Origin: Microcaldota archaeon
Lineage (GTDB): Archaea > Micrarchaeota > Micrarchaeia > Anstonellales > Anstonellaceae
Direction of reading: 5' to 3'
DNA: 47,047 nt
Assembly (NCBI GenBank): GCA_018304295.1
Contig: JAGVWK010000044.1
Coordinates: forward strand, 1 to 47,047
The position numbers and the translations under genes were made by a program. This document shows, piece by piece, positions 29,742 to 38,557 of this stretch. The stretch's first letter is position 1. The number at the start of each line of letters is the position of its first letter. Under the pieces are notes generated by a model. That model ran no database searches, was not told the origin of the DNA, and saw only the letters and a list, made by a program, of their open reading frames with translations.

Positions 29742-31001
29742 ATGGCATTAGAATACAAACTATCGGATTGCGACCCGTCCTCCCTGCGCAAAAGCGCGCG
29801 CATAGGGGGGATTGCAGATAGCGTGCGGGAGATACTTTCAAATGTGAAAAGCAACGGCGACGAGGGAGTGCTCCTTTACGAGCGCAAGTTCGGCGGGATA
29901 CAAACGCAGGCGCAAATGCGCATCCCAAAAAGGAAATTGGAAGAGGCAAAGGAATGCATCCCAAAAAAACTGCTTGCCGCCCTTGGGTTTGCAGCCAAAA
30001 ACATACGGGAAGCCGCCCTTGCATCACTTCCGCAAGAAAAAACAATTGAAAACCAATATGCAAAAATAACACAAAAGCCCGTCCCAATAAAAAGCGCAGG
30101 AATCTACGCGCCCGGAGGAAAGGCAGCATACCCTTCCACCGTCCTTATGTGTGCAATCCCTGCAAAAGTTGCAGGCGTGGAAAAAACAATCTTGTGCTCC
30201 CCTTCCCCAACAAACGCAGTGCTTGCAGCATGCGCAATCGCAGGCATAAGGGAGGTTTATGCAATAGGGGGCGCACAGGCAATAGCTGCAATGGCGTATG
30301 GGACAAAAACAGTCCCCAAGGTGCAGAAAATAGCTGGCCCTGGGAACGCGTACGTTACAGAGGCAAAGCGCCAAGTGCGAAGCGAAAGCTGCGACATAGA
30401 CATGCTCGCAGGCCCAACCGAAGTGCTCATAATAGCAGATGAAAGCGCAAACGCGCGCATAATCGCAGCAGACTGCCTTGCGCAGCTTGAGCACGGCGAA
30501 GATTCCATTGCAGTCGTGGTGTGCAAAAAGCAAATGGCAGCCGCAATAAAAAAGGAGGCTTTTTTGCAGGCAAAAACACTTCCCAGAAGCGCAATCCTTG
30601 AAAAATCACTGCAAAATCTTTTCCTGCTCACAACGGATTTTGAAAATTTGCGCCAGATTGCAAATTTTTCCAACGAGTTCGCCCCGGAGCACCTTGAGCT
30701 TCAAATGGAAAACCCTGCAACACTGCTGCCGCTGCTGCGCTACGCAGGCGCGATTTTCGCAGGCGTTAATTCCTGCGAGGCATTCGGGGACTACTGCGTT
30801 GGCTCAAACCACGTGCTGCCGACAGGGGGGAGCGCAAAATTCGCATGCGGGCTGTCCGTTTCCTCCTTCATGAAAACAATGGAAATAATAGAAGTGAAAA
30901 AGAGCGCCCTTGCGCAGCTTGCGCAAAACTCGGCGGAAATTGCAAATGCGGAAGGCCTGCAGGCGCACGCAAAAAGCGCGCTTGCAAGGGTGGAAAAATG
31001 A
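29742..31001 (+). CDS. hisD: histidinol dehydrogenase
   Basis: 419 residues from ATG 29742; the frame is open 31 codons further upstream to 29649, but that part contains the promoter palindrome and has no family match. Catalyses the last two oxidations from histidinol to histidine with NAD and Zn. Seen: GIYAPGGKAAYPSTVLMCAIPAKVAGV, GGAQAIAAMAYGT, KIAGPGNAYVTEAKR, GPTEVLIIAD, NEFAPEHLELQ (catalytic Glu-His) and PTGGSAKFACGLSV. Normal length and intact. First gene of the operon; overlaps hisC by 4 bases. Confidence 0.95.
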   Translation: MALEYKLSDCDPSSLRKSARIGGIADSVREILSNVKSNGDEGVLLYERKFGGIQTQAQMRIPKRKLEEAKECIPKKLLAALGFAAKNIREAALASLPQEKTIENQYAKITQKPVPIKSAGIYAPGGKAAYPSTVLMCAIPAKVAGVEKTILCSPSPTNAVLAACAIAGIREVYAIGGAQAIAAMAYGTKTVPKVQKIAGPGNAYVTEAKRQVRSESCDIDMLAGPTEVLIIADESANARIIAADCLAQLEHGEDSIAVVVCKKQMAAAIKKEAFLQAKTLPRSAILEKSLQNLFLLTTDFENLRQIANFSNEFAPEHLELQMENPATLLPLLRYAGAIFAGVNSCEAFGDYCVGSNHVLPTGGSAKFACGLSVSSFMKTMEIIEVKKSALAQLAQNSAEIANAEGLQAHAKSALARVEK

Positions 31002-32755
31002 ACCTGGCAGAAAAGCTTGCACGCAAAGAGGTTGCCCGGCTTAGCCCCTATGTGTGCGCACGCGATTTGTACAAAAATGGCAAAATAATGCTTGATGCGA
31101 ACGAGAATTTGTTTGGCCCAAGCGTAGCGAAAGCGCCCTTTGGCATAGCGCTTAACCGCTACCCGGACTCAAGCCAAGGCGCGCTGCGCAAAGCGATTGC
31201 AAAATATGCAAAAGTGGAAGCTGAAAACATACTGGTTGGAAACGGTTCAGATGAGATAATAGACCTTGCAATGCGCACGTTTGTTTCCTCAGGGGAGAAC
31301 ATAATAAGCGTGGAGCCCGGCTACTCAATGTACGAAGTGTGCGCAAAGGCGCAGGGTGCAAATGTAAAACGCGTGCTTCTGGGCAAGGATTTCCGGCTTG
31401 ATTCCAATGCGGTCTTGCAGGCCGTTGATGAAAAAACAAAAATTATTTTCATAGTTTCCCCAAACAGCCCGGTTGGCTGCGAAATGGAACTGGAGGCAAT
31501 CCTCAAGCTTGTGCGCTCTGCACGCGCACTCGTATTTGTGGACGAGGCCTACATAGAGTTTGGCGGCATTTCGCTTGCGCAGGAAGTGCGAAAATACCCG
31601 AACCTGATAGTTTCGCGCACACTCTCAAAGGCATGGGGCTTGGCAGGCATACGCGTCGGATATGCCATTGCCTCAAAACAAGCCATATCCCTCATGCGCC
31701 GCATCAAGCCCCCATACAACGTGAATTCTCTCTCCGCTGCAATCGCGCTTGAAGCGGTTGCAAAAAATTCCGCAAGAATGCGCAAAAACGCTGAAAGAAT
31801 ACGCGGCGAGAGGGAAAAACTTGCAAAAAAACTCGCTGCGCTCGGGTTTTTTGTTTTCCCTTCGGTATGCAACTTCCTTCTTGTGCGCCCGCCCCAAACT
31901 TCCATTTCCGCAGGCAGGATGCAAAAGGCGCTTGCGCAAAAAGGCATAATAGTGCGCGACCGCTCAAACATGCCGCTTTTGCAAAACACATTCAGGATAA
32001 CAATCGGCACCCAGGAACAGAATGCGCAGCTCGTGTCTGGGATAAAAAAGCTCATGGGCGCAAACTTTGACGCAGTGCTTTTTGACATGGACGGCGTGCT
32101 TGTGGACGTAAGTGCCTCTTATCGCGTTGCAATAGAAAAAGCCGCGAACAAGTATTTCCAAAAAACAGGCATGGACTGCAAAATTTTGCAAGCGGACGTT
32201 TCAAAAATAAAATCAATAAGCGGCTTCAACAACGACTGGGATGCAACCTATGCTCTTGTGAATGCGCAAAAGAGCTGCACAAGGGCGGAGGATGCGAAAC
32301 CTCTAACTGAAAAGGAAAAGAAAAGCCCCCTCTACGCAGAACTCAGGGAATTTTTCCAAAACTTCTATCTGGGCGGCCTTATGCAAAAAGAAAAGCCGCT
32401 CATAAGCACCCGCACCTTAAACGCGCTGTGCGCCGCCGGCTTGCAAATGTGCCTAGTGACAGGCAGGCCGCGCAAAGAGGCGCAGTTCGCAATAGAAAAT
32501 AACAAGTGGGAAAAATATTTCCCCAAAGGCAGCATTGTTGCCCTTGAAGACTGCGAATATGAAAAGCCAAACCCGGCCCCGCTTCTTCTTGCAATGAAAA
32601 AGCTGCGCGCAAAAAACCCGATTTACGTCGGGGACAGCATTTCGGACGTTGCAGCATGCAAAAGCGCAAGCTTGCGCTGCATAAGCGTGCGCAATGAAAT
32701 AAAAGCGGATTTCAATGTGCCCGCCACTGATGATATCTTGGAGGTCCTTCTATGA
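30998..32755 (+). CDS. hisC: histidinol-phosphate aminotransferase fused to HAD phosphatase
   Basis: 585 residues. Residues 1 to about 355: PLP aminotransferase HisC with LDANENLFGP, LVGNGSDEIID, VSPNSPVG, VDEAYIEF, SRTLSKAWGLAGIRVGYAI (PLP Lys) and the C-terminal FRITIG. Residues about 356-585: a HAD hydrolase with motif I VLFDMDGVLVD, motif II LVTGRPRKE, the Lys of YEKPNPAP and motif IV YVGDSISDV, all intact. This is the IA-type HAD resembling the group known as TIGR01548. HisC makes L-histidinol phosphate; the HAD part is placed to dephosphorylate it, which is otherwise the one step not coded in the operon. The phosphatase assignment is inference. Starts at ATG 30998 inside the hisD stop and overlaps hisB by 4 bases. 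Confidence 0.92.
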   Translation: MNLAEKLARKEVARLSPYVCARDLYKNGKIMLDANENLFGPSVAKAPFGIALNRYPDSSQGALRKAIAKYAKVEAENILVGNGSDEIIDLAMRTFVSSGENIISVEPGYSMYEVCAKAQGANVKRVLLGKDFRLDSNAVLQAVDEKTKIIFIVSPNSPVGCEMELEAILKLVRSARALVFVDEAYIEFGGISLAQEVRKYPNLIVSRTLSKAWGLAGIRVGYAIASKQAISLMRRIKPPYNVNSLSAAIALEAVAKNSARMRKNAERIRGEREKLAKKLAALGFFVFPSVCNFLLVRPPQTSISAGRMQKALAQKGIIVRDRSNMPLLQNTFRITIGTQEQNAQLVSGIKKLMGANFDAVLFDMDGVLVDVSASYRVAIEKAANKYFQKTGMDCKILQADVSKIKSISGFNNDWDATYALVNAQKSCTRAEDAKPLTEKEKKSPLYAELREFFQNFYLGGLMQKEKPLISTRTLNALCAAGLQMCLVTGRPRKEAQFAIENNKWEKYFPKGSIVALEDCEYEKPNPAPLLLAMKKLRAKNPIYVGDSISDVAACKSASLRCISVRNEIKADFNVPATDDILEVLL

Positions 32756-33345
32756 GAAGCGCAAAAATACAAAGAAGCACAAAGGAAACGCAAATCTCCC
32801 TTGAGCTTAACCTTGATGGAAGCGGCGAAGCCTCAGTGCAAACCGGAATAGGTTTCCTTGACCACATGCTCATCTCCTTTGCAAGGCACGGCCTCTTTGA
32901 CCTCACGCTCAGTGCAAAGGGCGACTTGGAAGTGGACCAGCACCACCTAGTGGAGGACGCTGGCATTTGCTTAGGCGAAGCCTTTTCGCAGGCGCTAGGG
33001 GACAAGAGGGGAATTTCACGCGCAGGCTCTTTCGTGTTCGCCTACCCGATGGACGAGACGCTCTCATGCGTTGCGCTTGATTTTGGCGGGCGCGCATTGC
33101 TGAACTTTGACGCTTGCTTTAAGCGTGAGTTTATCGGCGAGCTCCAATCCGACCTTGTAAGGGAGTTTTTCGCAGGCTTTGTGCAGGGGGCAAAGTGCAA
33201 CCTTCACATACGCAATCTCTACGACGGGAACGACCACCACAAGTGCGAAGGGATTTTCAAGGGCTTTGCAAAAGCCCTTTCCCAAGCGGTTAGCGTGAGC
33301 AAGAACTCAGAAGGGAAAATTCCAAGCACAAAAGGGGTAATCTGA
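32752..33345 (+). CDS. hisB: imidazoleglycerol-phosphate dehydratase
   Basis: 197 residues, monofunctional dehydratase size. Manganese-binding motifs: GFLDHMLISFARHG, DQHHLVEDAGICLGEAF, and DGNDHHKCEGIFKGFAKAL; these are the LDHML, DxHHxxED and NxHHxxEAxFK motifs with the last changed to DHHKCEGIFK. Sixth step of histidine synthesis. Shares one base with hisG (TGATG). Confidence 0.95.
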   Translation: MRSAKIQRSTKETQISLELNLDGSGEASVQTGIGFLDHMLISFARHGLFDLTLSAKGDLEVDQHHLVEDAGICLGEAFSQALGDKRGISRAGSFVFAYPMDETLSCVALDFGGRALLNFDACFKREFIGELQSDLVREFFAGFVQGAKCNLHIRNLYDGNDHHKCEGIFKGFAKALSQAVSVSKNSEGKIPSTKGVI

Positions 33346-34181
33346 TGGACACTTTGAAAATAGCAATACCGAACAAGGGAAGGTTGCGCGAGCCTTCGCT
33401 TGCGCTTCTTCGCGCCTCCGGGATAGAAATAGAGGAGCCCAACGGCTCGCTATTTGCAAAAAGCCCGGATGGGAGCGCAACAATACTCTTTGCGCGCGCA
33501 GACGACGTCCCAAAGTACGTAGAGAGCGGCGCTGCGGACTGCGGCATAACCGGCACGGACATGATAGAAGAGGCGGGCGCAAAAGTGCAGCAGCTCTGCT
33601 CCCTTGGCTTTGGCAAATGCAGGATTTCACTTGCTGCAAAAAAAGGCGCAACCCTGCGCTCCCTTGAGGGCAAGACAATCGCAACCCGCCTGCCAAATAC
33701 CGCCTCCTCATTTTTTGCCTCAAAAGGCATGAAAATGAAAATCCTCAAGGTCGCAGGTGCAACAGAGCTCACCCCATACCTTGGGGTTGCGGACGCGATA
33801 GTTGACCAAGTGAGCACAGGCGCAACCCTTGCACTTCACGGCCTTTGCGAGCTTGAAAAAATAATGGATTCGCAGGCAGTGCTGATATGCTCCAAATCCT
33901 CAATGCAAAAGGCGGAGGAGCTTGCGCTCTCAATAAAGGGAGTGCTGCTTGCCGAAGAGAAAGCATATCTAATGCTCAACGTGGATGAGAAAAGCCTTGA
34001 GGCGGTTGCAAATTTGCTTGGCGGGATGAAATCCCCGACAATGATGCCATTGGCAGCAAAAGGAATGTATGCATTGCACTCTGTTGTTTTGCGCAGGGGC
34101 GTAAATTCGCTCATCTACAAGCTAAAAAAAGCAGGGGCAAGCGACATTCTGCTCCTCAACATTGAGCGTATAGTGAAGTGA
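33345..34181 (+). CDS. hisG: ATP phosphoribosyltransferase, long form
   Basis: 278 residues, so the long type with its own C-terminal regulatory domain that does not need HisZ. N-terminal catalytic part: LKIAIPNKGRL, RADDVPKYVESGAADCGITGTDMIEE, GKTIATRLPNT, and GVADAIVDQVSTGATLALHGL (PRPP loop). The ACT-like C-terminal domain (about 205-278) usually binds histidine for feedback inhibition; YLMLNVDEKSLEAVANLLGGMKSPTMMPL lies there. First, committed step of the pathway, here placed fourth in the operon. Confidence 0.95.
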   Translation: MDTLKIAIPNKGRLREPSLALLRASGIEIEEPNGSLFAKSPDGSATILFARADDVPKYVESGAADCGITGTDMIEEAGAKVQQLCSLGFGKCRISLAAKKGATLRSLEGKTIATRLPNTASSFFASKGMKMKILKVAGATELTPYLGVADAIVDQVSTGATLALHGLCELEKIMDSQAVLICSKSSMQKAEELALSIKGVLLAEEKAYLMLNVDEKSLEAVANLLGGMKSPTMMPLAAKGMYALHSVVLRRGVNSLIYKLKKAGASDILLLNIERIVK

Positions 34182-34185
34182 GCGC

Positions 34186-34998
34186 ATGGGAACAAACGCA
34201 CCAACACAAGCCCGCAAGCGCGCAAAGCCCCAACGCGCAGGGCAAATGCTCAAGCGCGCTTTCATGCGCGCACAACGCATGCGCACAAAGCCAAAAATCG
34301 CAATAATTGACTATGGCGCAGGCAACATTGCAAGCGTGGCAAACGCGCTGGAAAAATGCGGCGCAAAAACAATTATCGCAAAAACGCCCGCAGCAATGGA
34401 AACCAGCGGTATTCAGACGCGAAAAGCAGCAACGCAAAACAGCGATGTGCAGGCGCAAAAGGGCGCAAAAACCTCTTCGGCTGCAAAGTTTGCCGCCTGC
34501 CTTCAAAAAGCGGACGCAATCGTGCTTCCGGGCGTGGGCTCCTTTTCATGCGCAAAAAACATTTCAAAAATACGCGCACCGCTTCTTGCCGCCATGGAAA
34601 AAAAGCCCTTTTTTGGCATTTGCCTTGGAATGCAGCTTCTCTTTTCCAATAGCGAGGAGGCAAAAGGAAGCGGGCTCGGAATTTTTGAAGGAAAAGTGCG
34701 CAGGCTAAAATGCAAAAAGCTTCCAAACGTGGGCTGGAGAAGCATAAGCATCAAGGGCAAAAGCCTCCTTTTTGCAGGCATAAAAAAACCGGTTTTTTAT
34801 TTCTGCCACTCCTACGCAATAAGGGGGAGCAAACGCACAAGCGCGCTTTCATGCGCAGGCAGCGACAAGTTTGTTTGCGCGCTTGAAAAGGGAAACACTT
34901 TCGCAGTGCAGTTCCACCCTGAGAAAAGCGGCCCAAACGGGCTTAAGCTTTTGAGCAATTTCGTAAAGATAGTTCAAGGTGCGTCCAAATGCAGATAA
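34186..34998 (+). CDS. hisH: imidazole glycerol phosphate synthase, glutaminase subunit
   Basis: Up to 270 residues; the usual length is about 200. Class I glutamine amidotransferase: IAIIDYGAGNIASV near the start, LPGVGSF, FGICLGMQLLF with the catalytic Cys, FYFCHSYAI, and the His-Glu pair in FAVQFHPEKSG. Two extra pieces: a basic N-terminal stretch (MGTNAPTQARKRAKPQ...) that would vanish if ATG 34264 or 34279 were used, and an insert of roughly 25 residues after TIIAKT with ETSGIQTRKAATQNSDVQAQKG. Supplies ammonia to HisF. Overlaps hisA by 10 bases. Confidence 0.92.
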   Translation: MGTNAPTQARKRAKPQRAGQMLKRAFMRAQRMRTKPKIAIIDYGAGNIASVANALEKCGAKTIIAKTPAAMETSGIQTRKAATQNSDVQAQKGAKTSSAAKFAACLQKADAIVLPGVGSFSCAKNISKIRAPLLAAMEKKPFFGICLGMQLLFSNSEEAKGSGLGIFEGKVRRLKCKKLPNVGWRSISIKGKSLLFAGIKKPVFYFCHSYAIRGSKRTSALSCAGSDKFVCALEKGNTFAVQFHPEKSGPNGLKLLSNFVKIVQGASKCR

Positions 34999-35684
34999 TA
35001 CCGGCAATTGACATATTGGGGAAAAAATGCGTGCGCCTCACGCAAGGGGATTTCTCCCGCCCTAGGCAGTTTTCCGCCTCCCCAGCGGAAGTTGCGCGCA
35101 CCTTTGTTTCCCAAGGCGCAGCCCTTGTGCACGTTGTTGATTTGGACGGGGCAAAAATGGGCAAACTGGCAAACTTTGACATCCTTGACCAGCTCAGCTA
35201 CATCTGTCGCATGCAAATAGGCGGCGGGATACGCGACATGCAAGGCGTGAACAAGATACTCTCATTGGCGGCAACACCCATACTCTCAACCGCAGCACTT
35301 AACGAAAAATTCCTCCTTTCCCTTGCACCCATAAAAAGCAAAATCGCAATCGCAATAGACGCGCGCGAAGGAAAAGTCGCAACAGAGGGCTGGCTGAAAA
35401 ACACGCAAATAGACGCACTTGAGTTTGCAAAAACCGCATCAAAATGCGCAGGCCGCATAATATTCACCCAAATCTCCCGCGACGGCACGCTGGAGGGGCC
35501 AGACATTGACGCGCTAAAGAAAATGAGGCAGGCTGTGAAAATAAAGCTCATTGCCTCAGGCGGCATTTCCTCTCTGGAGGATGTTCTGGAAGTGAAAAAA
35601 GCAGGCGCTGACGGCTGCATAATAGGAAAGGCGCTCTACATTGGCAAAATTGATTTGAAAGAGGCAATAAAAGCCGCAAAATAG
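34989..35684 (+). CDS. hisA: ProFAR isomerase (phosphoribosylformimino carboxamide ribotide isomerase)
   Basis: 231 residues. TIM barrel with the two catalytic Asp in IIPAIDILGKKCVRLTQGDF and FTQISRDGTLEGPD, plus phosphate sites MQIGGGIRDM and IASGGISSLEDV. Slightly shorter than the usual ~240 but all motifs are present. Fourth step of the pathway. 43 bases separate it from hisF. Confidence 0.94.
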   Translation: MQIIPAIDILGKKCVRLTQGDFSRPRQFSASPAEVARTFVSQGAALVHVVDLDGAKMGKLANFDILDQLSYICRMQIGGGIRDMQGVNKILSLAATPILSTAALNEKFLLSLAPIKSKIAIAIDAREGKVATEGWLKNTQIDALEFAKTASKCAGRIIFTQISRDGTLEGPDIDALKKMRQAVKIKLIASGGISSLEDVLEVKKAGADGCIIGKALYIGKIDLKEAIKAAK

Positions 35685-35727
35685 TGCGGCACGTGCGCAG
35701 CAGGCAAGCTGCAAAAAAGGTTTTCAC

Positions 35728-36480
35728 ATGCAATACAAGAGAATAATCCCGTGCCTTGACGTGAAATGCGGCCAAGTAGTAAAAGGAAAGTCCTTCAGGC
35801 GCTTAGCGTATGCAGGGGATGCGCTCTCTTTGGCAAAAAAATACTGCGAGCAGGGAGCCGACGAGCTTGTTTTCCTTGACATCGCAGCGTCCGCGCAGGG
35901 GCGAAGCACATATTCGCGCCTCACGCGCAAAGTTGCGCAGGAAATTTTCATCCCTTTCACTGTGGGGGGCGGGATACGCACTCTTGAAGATGCCGCGCAA
36001 ATCCTCCAAAACGGCGCTGACAAGATTTCCATCAACACTGCGGCAGTTGAAAACCCACTGCTCATCCCCCAGATAGCGGAAAAATTCGGCTCGCAGGCGG
36101 TTGTAGTTGCGATTGACGCAAAAAGAAATGCCAAGGGATGGTCTGTTTTCACGTACGGAGGAAGAAAAGATACTGGCATTGATGCAGTAAAATGGGCAAA
36201 AAAAGCAGCCTCCCTTGGGGCAGGCGAAATACTGCTCACCAGCATGGACCAAGACGGCACAAATTCAGGATACGACATTGCATTGAGTTCTGCGGTTTGC
36301 GCGGCGGCAAATATCCCGCTAATAGCTTCGGGGGGCGCGGGCAGCGCAAAAGACATTTGCTCAGTTTTCAAAGCCGGTGCGGATGCCGCACTCCTTGCAG
36401 GCATATTGCACAGGAACGAAACAACAATCCCGAGGCTGAAAAAACAAGTCGCAAGCGCGGGCATTCCCATGCGCACATGA
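35728..36480 (+). CDS. hisF: imidazole glycerol phosphate synthase, cyclase subunit
   Basis: 250 residues. TIM barrel with IIPCLDVKCGQVVKG (first catalytic Asp), LVFLDIAAS, IPFTVGGGIRTLEDA, VVVAIDAKRNAKGW, LLTSMDQDGTNSGYDIAL (second catalytic Asp) and LIASGGAGSAKDI. Works with HisH to close the imidazole ring and release AICAR. Length and motifs are standard. Confidence 0.95.
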   Translation: MQYKRIIPCLDVKCGQVVKGKSFRRLAYAGDALSLAKKYCEQGADELVFLDIAASAQGRSTYSRLTRKVAQEIFIPFTVGGGIRTLEDAAQILQNGADKISINTAAVENPLLIPQIAEKFGSQAVVVAIDAKRNAKGWSVFTYGGRKDTGIDAVKWAKKAASLGAGEILLTSMDQDGTNSGYDIALSSAVCAAANIPLIASGGAGSAKDICSVFKAGADAALLAGILHRNETTIPRLKKQVASAGIPMRT

Positions 36481-36489
36481 GGCGAATTT

Positions 36490-37122
36490 ATGAAATTTTC
36501 AAAGAAAAAAGCAAACGCATTTTCAAATTCCGTTGATTTTTCCAAGTGCAACGGGCTGGCGTGCGCAGTTGCGCAAAGCGCTTCAAAGGACGTTCTTATG
36601 GTTGCCTTTATGGACAAAAAGGCGCTTCTGCTCACGCTCACGACCGGCTTTATGCACTATTTTAGCAGAAGCAGAAAGCGCATTTGGAGAAAGGGCGAAG
36701 AAAGCGGCAACGTGCAGCAAGTGCTTGGCGTGAAAAAGGACTGCGACTCTGATGCGCTCCTCTTTACTGTACTGCAAAAAGGCCCAGCATGCCACACAGG
36801 GGAAAAAACCTGCTTTGGGAAGCCGCAATTTGATTTGCTCTCCCTGATGCAGCTAATAGAAGAAAGGAAAAAGAGCGCTCCAATGGGCTCTTACACAAAA
36901 AAGCTCCTGTGCAGCAAAAAGCTTGCAATCGCAAAGGTGCGCGAGGAGGCGGCAGAGCTAATAGAGGCAGCCCAAAAGAAAGGCAAAAAAGACATTGCAT
37001 GGGAGGCATGCGATTTGCTCTTTCACGCCCTTGCGCTGGCAGGCGCGTGCGGCGTGCCATCTGCGCGCATAAACAGGGAGCTTGCAAGAAGGAACAATCC
37101 CAAAAAGGAAACAAATGCTTAA
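36490..37122 (+). CDS. hisIE: bifunctional PR-AMP cyclohydrolase / PR-ATP pyrophosphatase
   Basis: 210 residues. HisI part (about 10-120): [54 protein letters not shown] and [12 protein letters not shown], which hold the metal and active-site Cys/Asp residues. HisE part (about 122-205): an all-helical MazG-like pyrophosphatase with [16 protein letters not shown] and [17 protein letters not shown]. Catalyses steps two and three. Last gene of the operon; starts 9 bases after hisF. Confidence 0.94.
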   Translation: MKFSKKKANAFSNSVDFSKCNGLACAVAQSASKDVLMVAFMDKKALLLTLTTGFMHYFSRSRKRIWRKGEESGNVQQVLGVKKDCDSDALLFTVLQKGPACHTGEKTCFGKPQFDLLSLMQLIEERKKSAPMGSYTKKLLCSKKLAIAKVREEAAELIEAAQKKGKKDIAWEACDLLFHALALAGACGVPSARINRELARRNNPKKETNA

Positions 37123-37158
37123 AAACCTCCAATCCCATCTACTAACGGAGTGCTTTTT

Positions 37159-37668
37159 ATGGCAAAATCAGTTGACGAGATTACAAGCGATGCAATAGAA
37201 GATGGCGGTTATTTGTGCCTTTTATACTTTGACATGCACGCCTCCTCAGAGGAGCAGGTAAAGAACATAATGGTGGGCTTTATTGCAAAGCTCACAAAGG
37301 AGCCCGGCGTAATATACGCACTTGGGGAAATAGACAAGCCCATTGTGCACGACAATTTATTCTCCTCATCCGCAGAGGTAAAGCTGCTTGCGCATGATTT
37401 TGTAACCCTTACGCGCATATGCAGCTCTTACGCGCCCATCGGAATAGAAATACTGCGCCCGCACGAGCCAAAGCTCACCCTTGGGGACGTGCAGGAAGCG
37501 CTTCTCTCAATTTCCCAGTATTCGCAGAATTTCACAACCCACATCCTTGAAAAGGTGCTCTCCCCTGCAGAAAAGGCGGAGTATGCAAAGAAAATGCAGC
37601 AGCGAAGCGCAATAGGAAAGAGCCTTCTTGAGCGCAAGCATGAGCAGGGAAAAACAGTTCAAAAATAG
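37159..37668 (+). CDS. conserved-looking hypothetical protein
   Basis: 169 residues from ATG 37159. Predicted alpha/beta, soluble: MAKSVDEITSDAIEDGGYLCLLYFDMHASSEEQVKNIMVGFIAKLTKEPGV, then YALGEIDKPI, SAEVKLLAHDFVTLTRICSSYAPIGIEILRP, and a C-terminal helix rich in charged residues. The ILRP.E..L...D...LL....QYSQNF pattern looks conserved, but I cannot name the family. TATA-like TTAAAAAC about 30 nt upstream of the start suggests its own promoter after hisIE. The next gene begins 7 bases after its stop. Confidence 0.65.
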   Translation: MAKSVDEITSDAIEDGGYLCLLYFDMHASSEEQVKNIMVGFIAKLTKEPGVIYALGEIDKPIVHDNLFSSSAEVKLLAHDFVTLTRICSSYAPIGIEILRPHEPKLTLGDVQEALLSISQYSQNFTTHILEKVLSPAEKAEYAKKMQQRSAIGKSLLERKHEQGKTVQK

Positions 37669-37675
37669 TGGAAAA

Positions 37676-38557
37676 ATGGCAAAAATGCTCTCTTCAAAAG
37701 TGAAAACAGGGATACCCGGATTGGACGAGCTTGCAGGCGGGGGCTTTAACAGGGGCAGCATATGCGCGGTAATAGGCCCAACCGGCTCAGGCAGGACAAC
37801 CTTTGCGCTCCAATTCCTAGTAAAGGGGACAGAGGAAGGGGAGAACGGGCTTCTCATTTCCTTTGACCAGCAAAAGGGTAATTTCTTTGCAAACGCGCTC
37901 CCTTTTGGGTGGGATTTGCCGCAGCTTGAGCAGCAAAAGAAGTTCATTTTCATAGAATACCCCCAAAACGAGCTTGAGCACTTTGTTGAGCAGGAGGGTG
38001 CAATAAGGGATTTGATAGATTCCCTTGGGATACAGCGCGTTGCAATAGATTCCATCACTCCCTTTGCAGTGCTTTTCCCAGAAGCCGACGAGCGCATGCG
38101 CAACCTCATGAAGCTTGTGCAGGCGCTGCGCAAATGGAACGTTACGCTCCTTGTGAGCGCAGAGGACATTTCAACCATGCAGAGCATGCCGCGCTCCTCT
38201 TCAGGGATAGAGTCCTTTTCGGACGGCCTTATACATCTTACTTTTGAGCGCACCCAAGACGGCAGGCGCGTGCGCGCAATTGAAATAGTGAAGCTTCGCG
38301 GCTGCGCGCACCAGCACGGGGCTTTTGAGGCAAAGCTGGACTCAAGGGGCTTTTCCCTTGCAGGCTTTGAAACCCAAATGCAGGAGGCGGAAAAAGAGCG
38401 GCCCCTGCAAAATGAACAGCAGGATTCGCAGCCGCGCGCGCAAAAAAGGCGCAAAATACAATCGCAAAACGGGCTTGGGCAGCAAGAAGCGCAGCAGGAA
38501 AATGAGCAGCCCACCCAACCTCAGCCCAAAAAACTAAAAAAGGAAGATGGTTTCTGA
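37676..38557 (+). CDS. KaiC/RadA-like ATPase with altered Walker A
   Basis: 293 residues from ATG 37676; a TTG frame upstream would overlap the previous gene. KaiC-type core: VKTGIPGLDELAGGGFNRGSICAVIGPTGSGRTTFALQFLVKG, LLISFDQQ, IDSLGIQRVAIDSITPF (Walker B), MKLVQALRKWNVTLLVSAED, and DGLIHLTFERTQDGRRVRAIEIVKLRG. The Walker A Lys is Arg (GPTGSGRTT, Arg at 40), which normally cripples ATP hydrolysis. The C-terminal ~55 residues are Gln/Lys-rich and disordered. Stop codon overlaps the trpS ATG. Confidence 0.8.
   Translation: MAKMLSSKVKTGIPGLDELAGGGFNRGSICAVIGPTGSGRTTFALQFLVKGTEEGENGLLISFDQQKGNFFANALPFGWDLPQLEQQKKFIFIEYPQNELEHFVEQEGAIRDLIDSLGIQRVAIDSITPFAVLFPEADERMRNLMKLVQALRKWNVTLLVSAEDISTMQSMPRSSSGIESFSDGLIHLTFERTQDGRRVRAIEIVKLRGCAHQHGAFEAKLDSRGFSLAGFETQMQEAEKERPLQNEQQDSQPRAQKRRKIQSQNGLGQQEAQQENEQPTQPQPKKLKKEDGF

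Noticed and set aside
34251-34856. 19-base repeat CAAGCGCGCTTTCATGCGC within hisH
   Set aside because: Composed of the genome's commonest words (aagcgcgc, atgcgc); probably composition, not an element.
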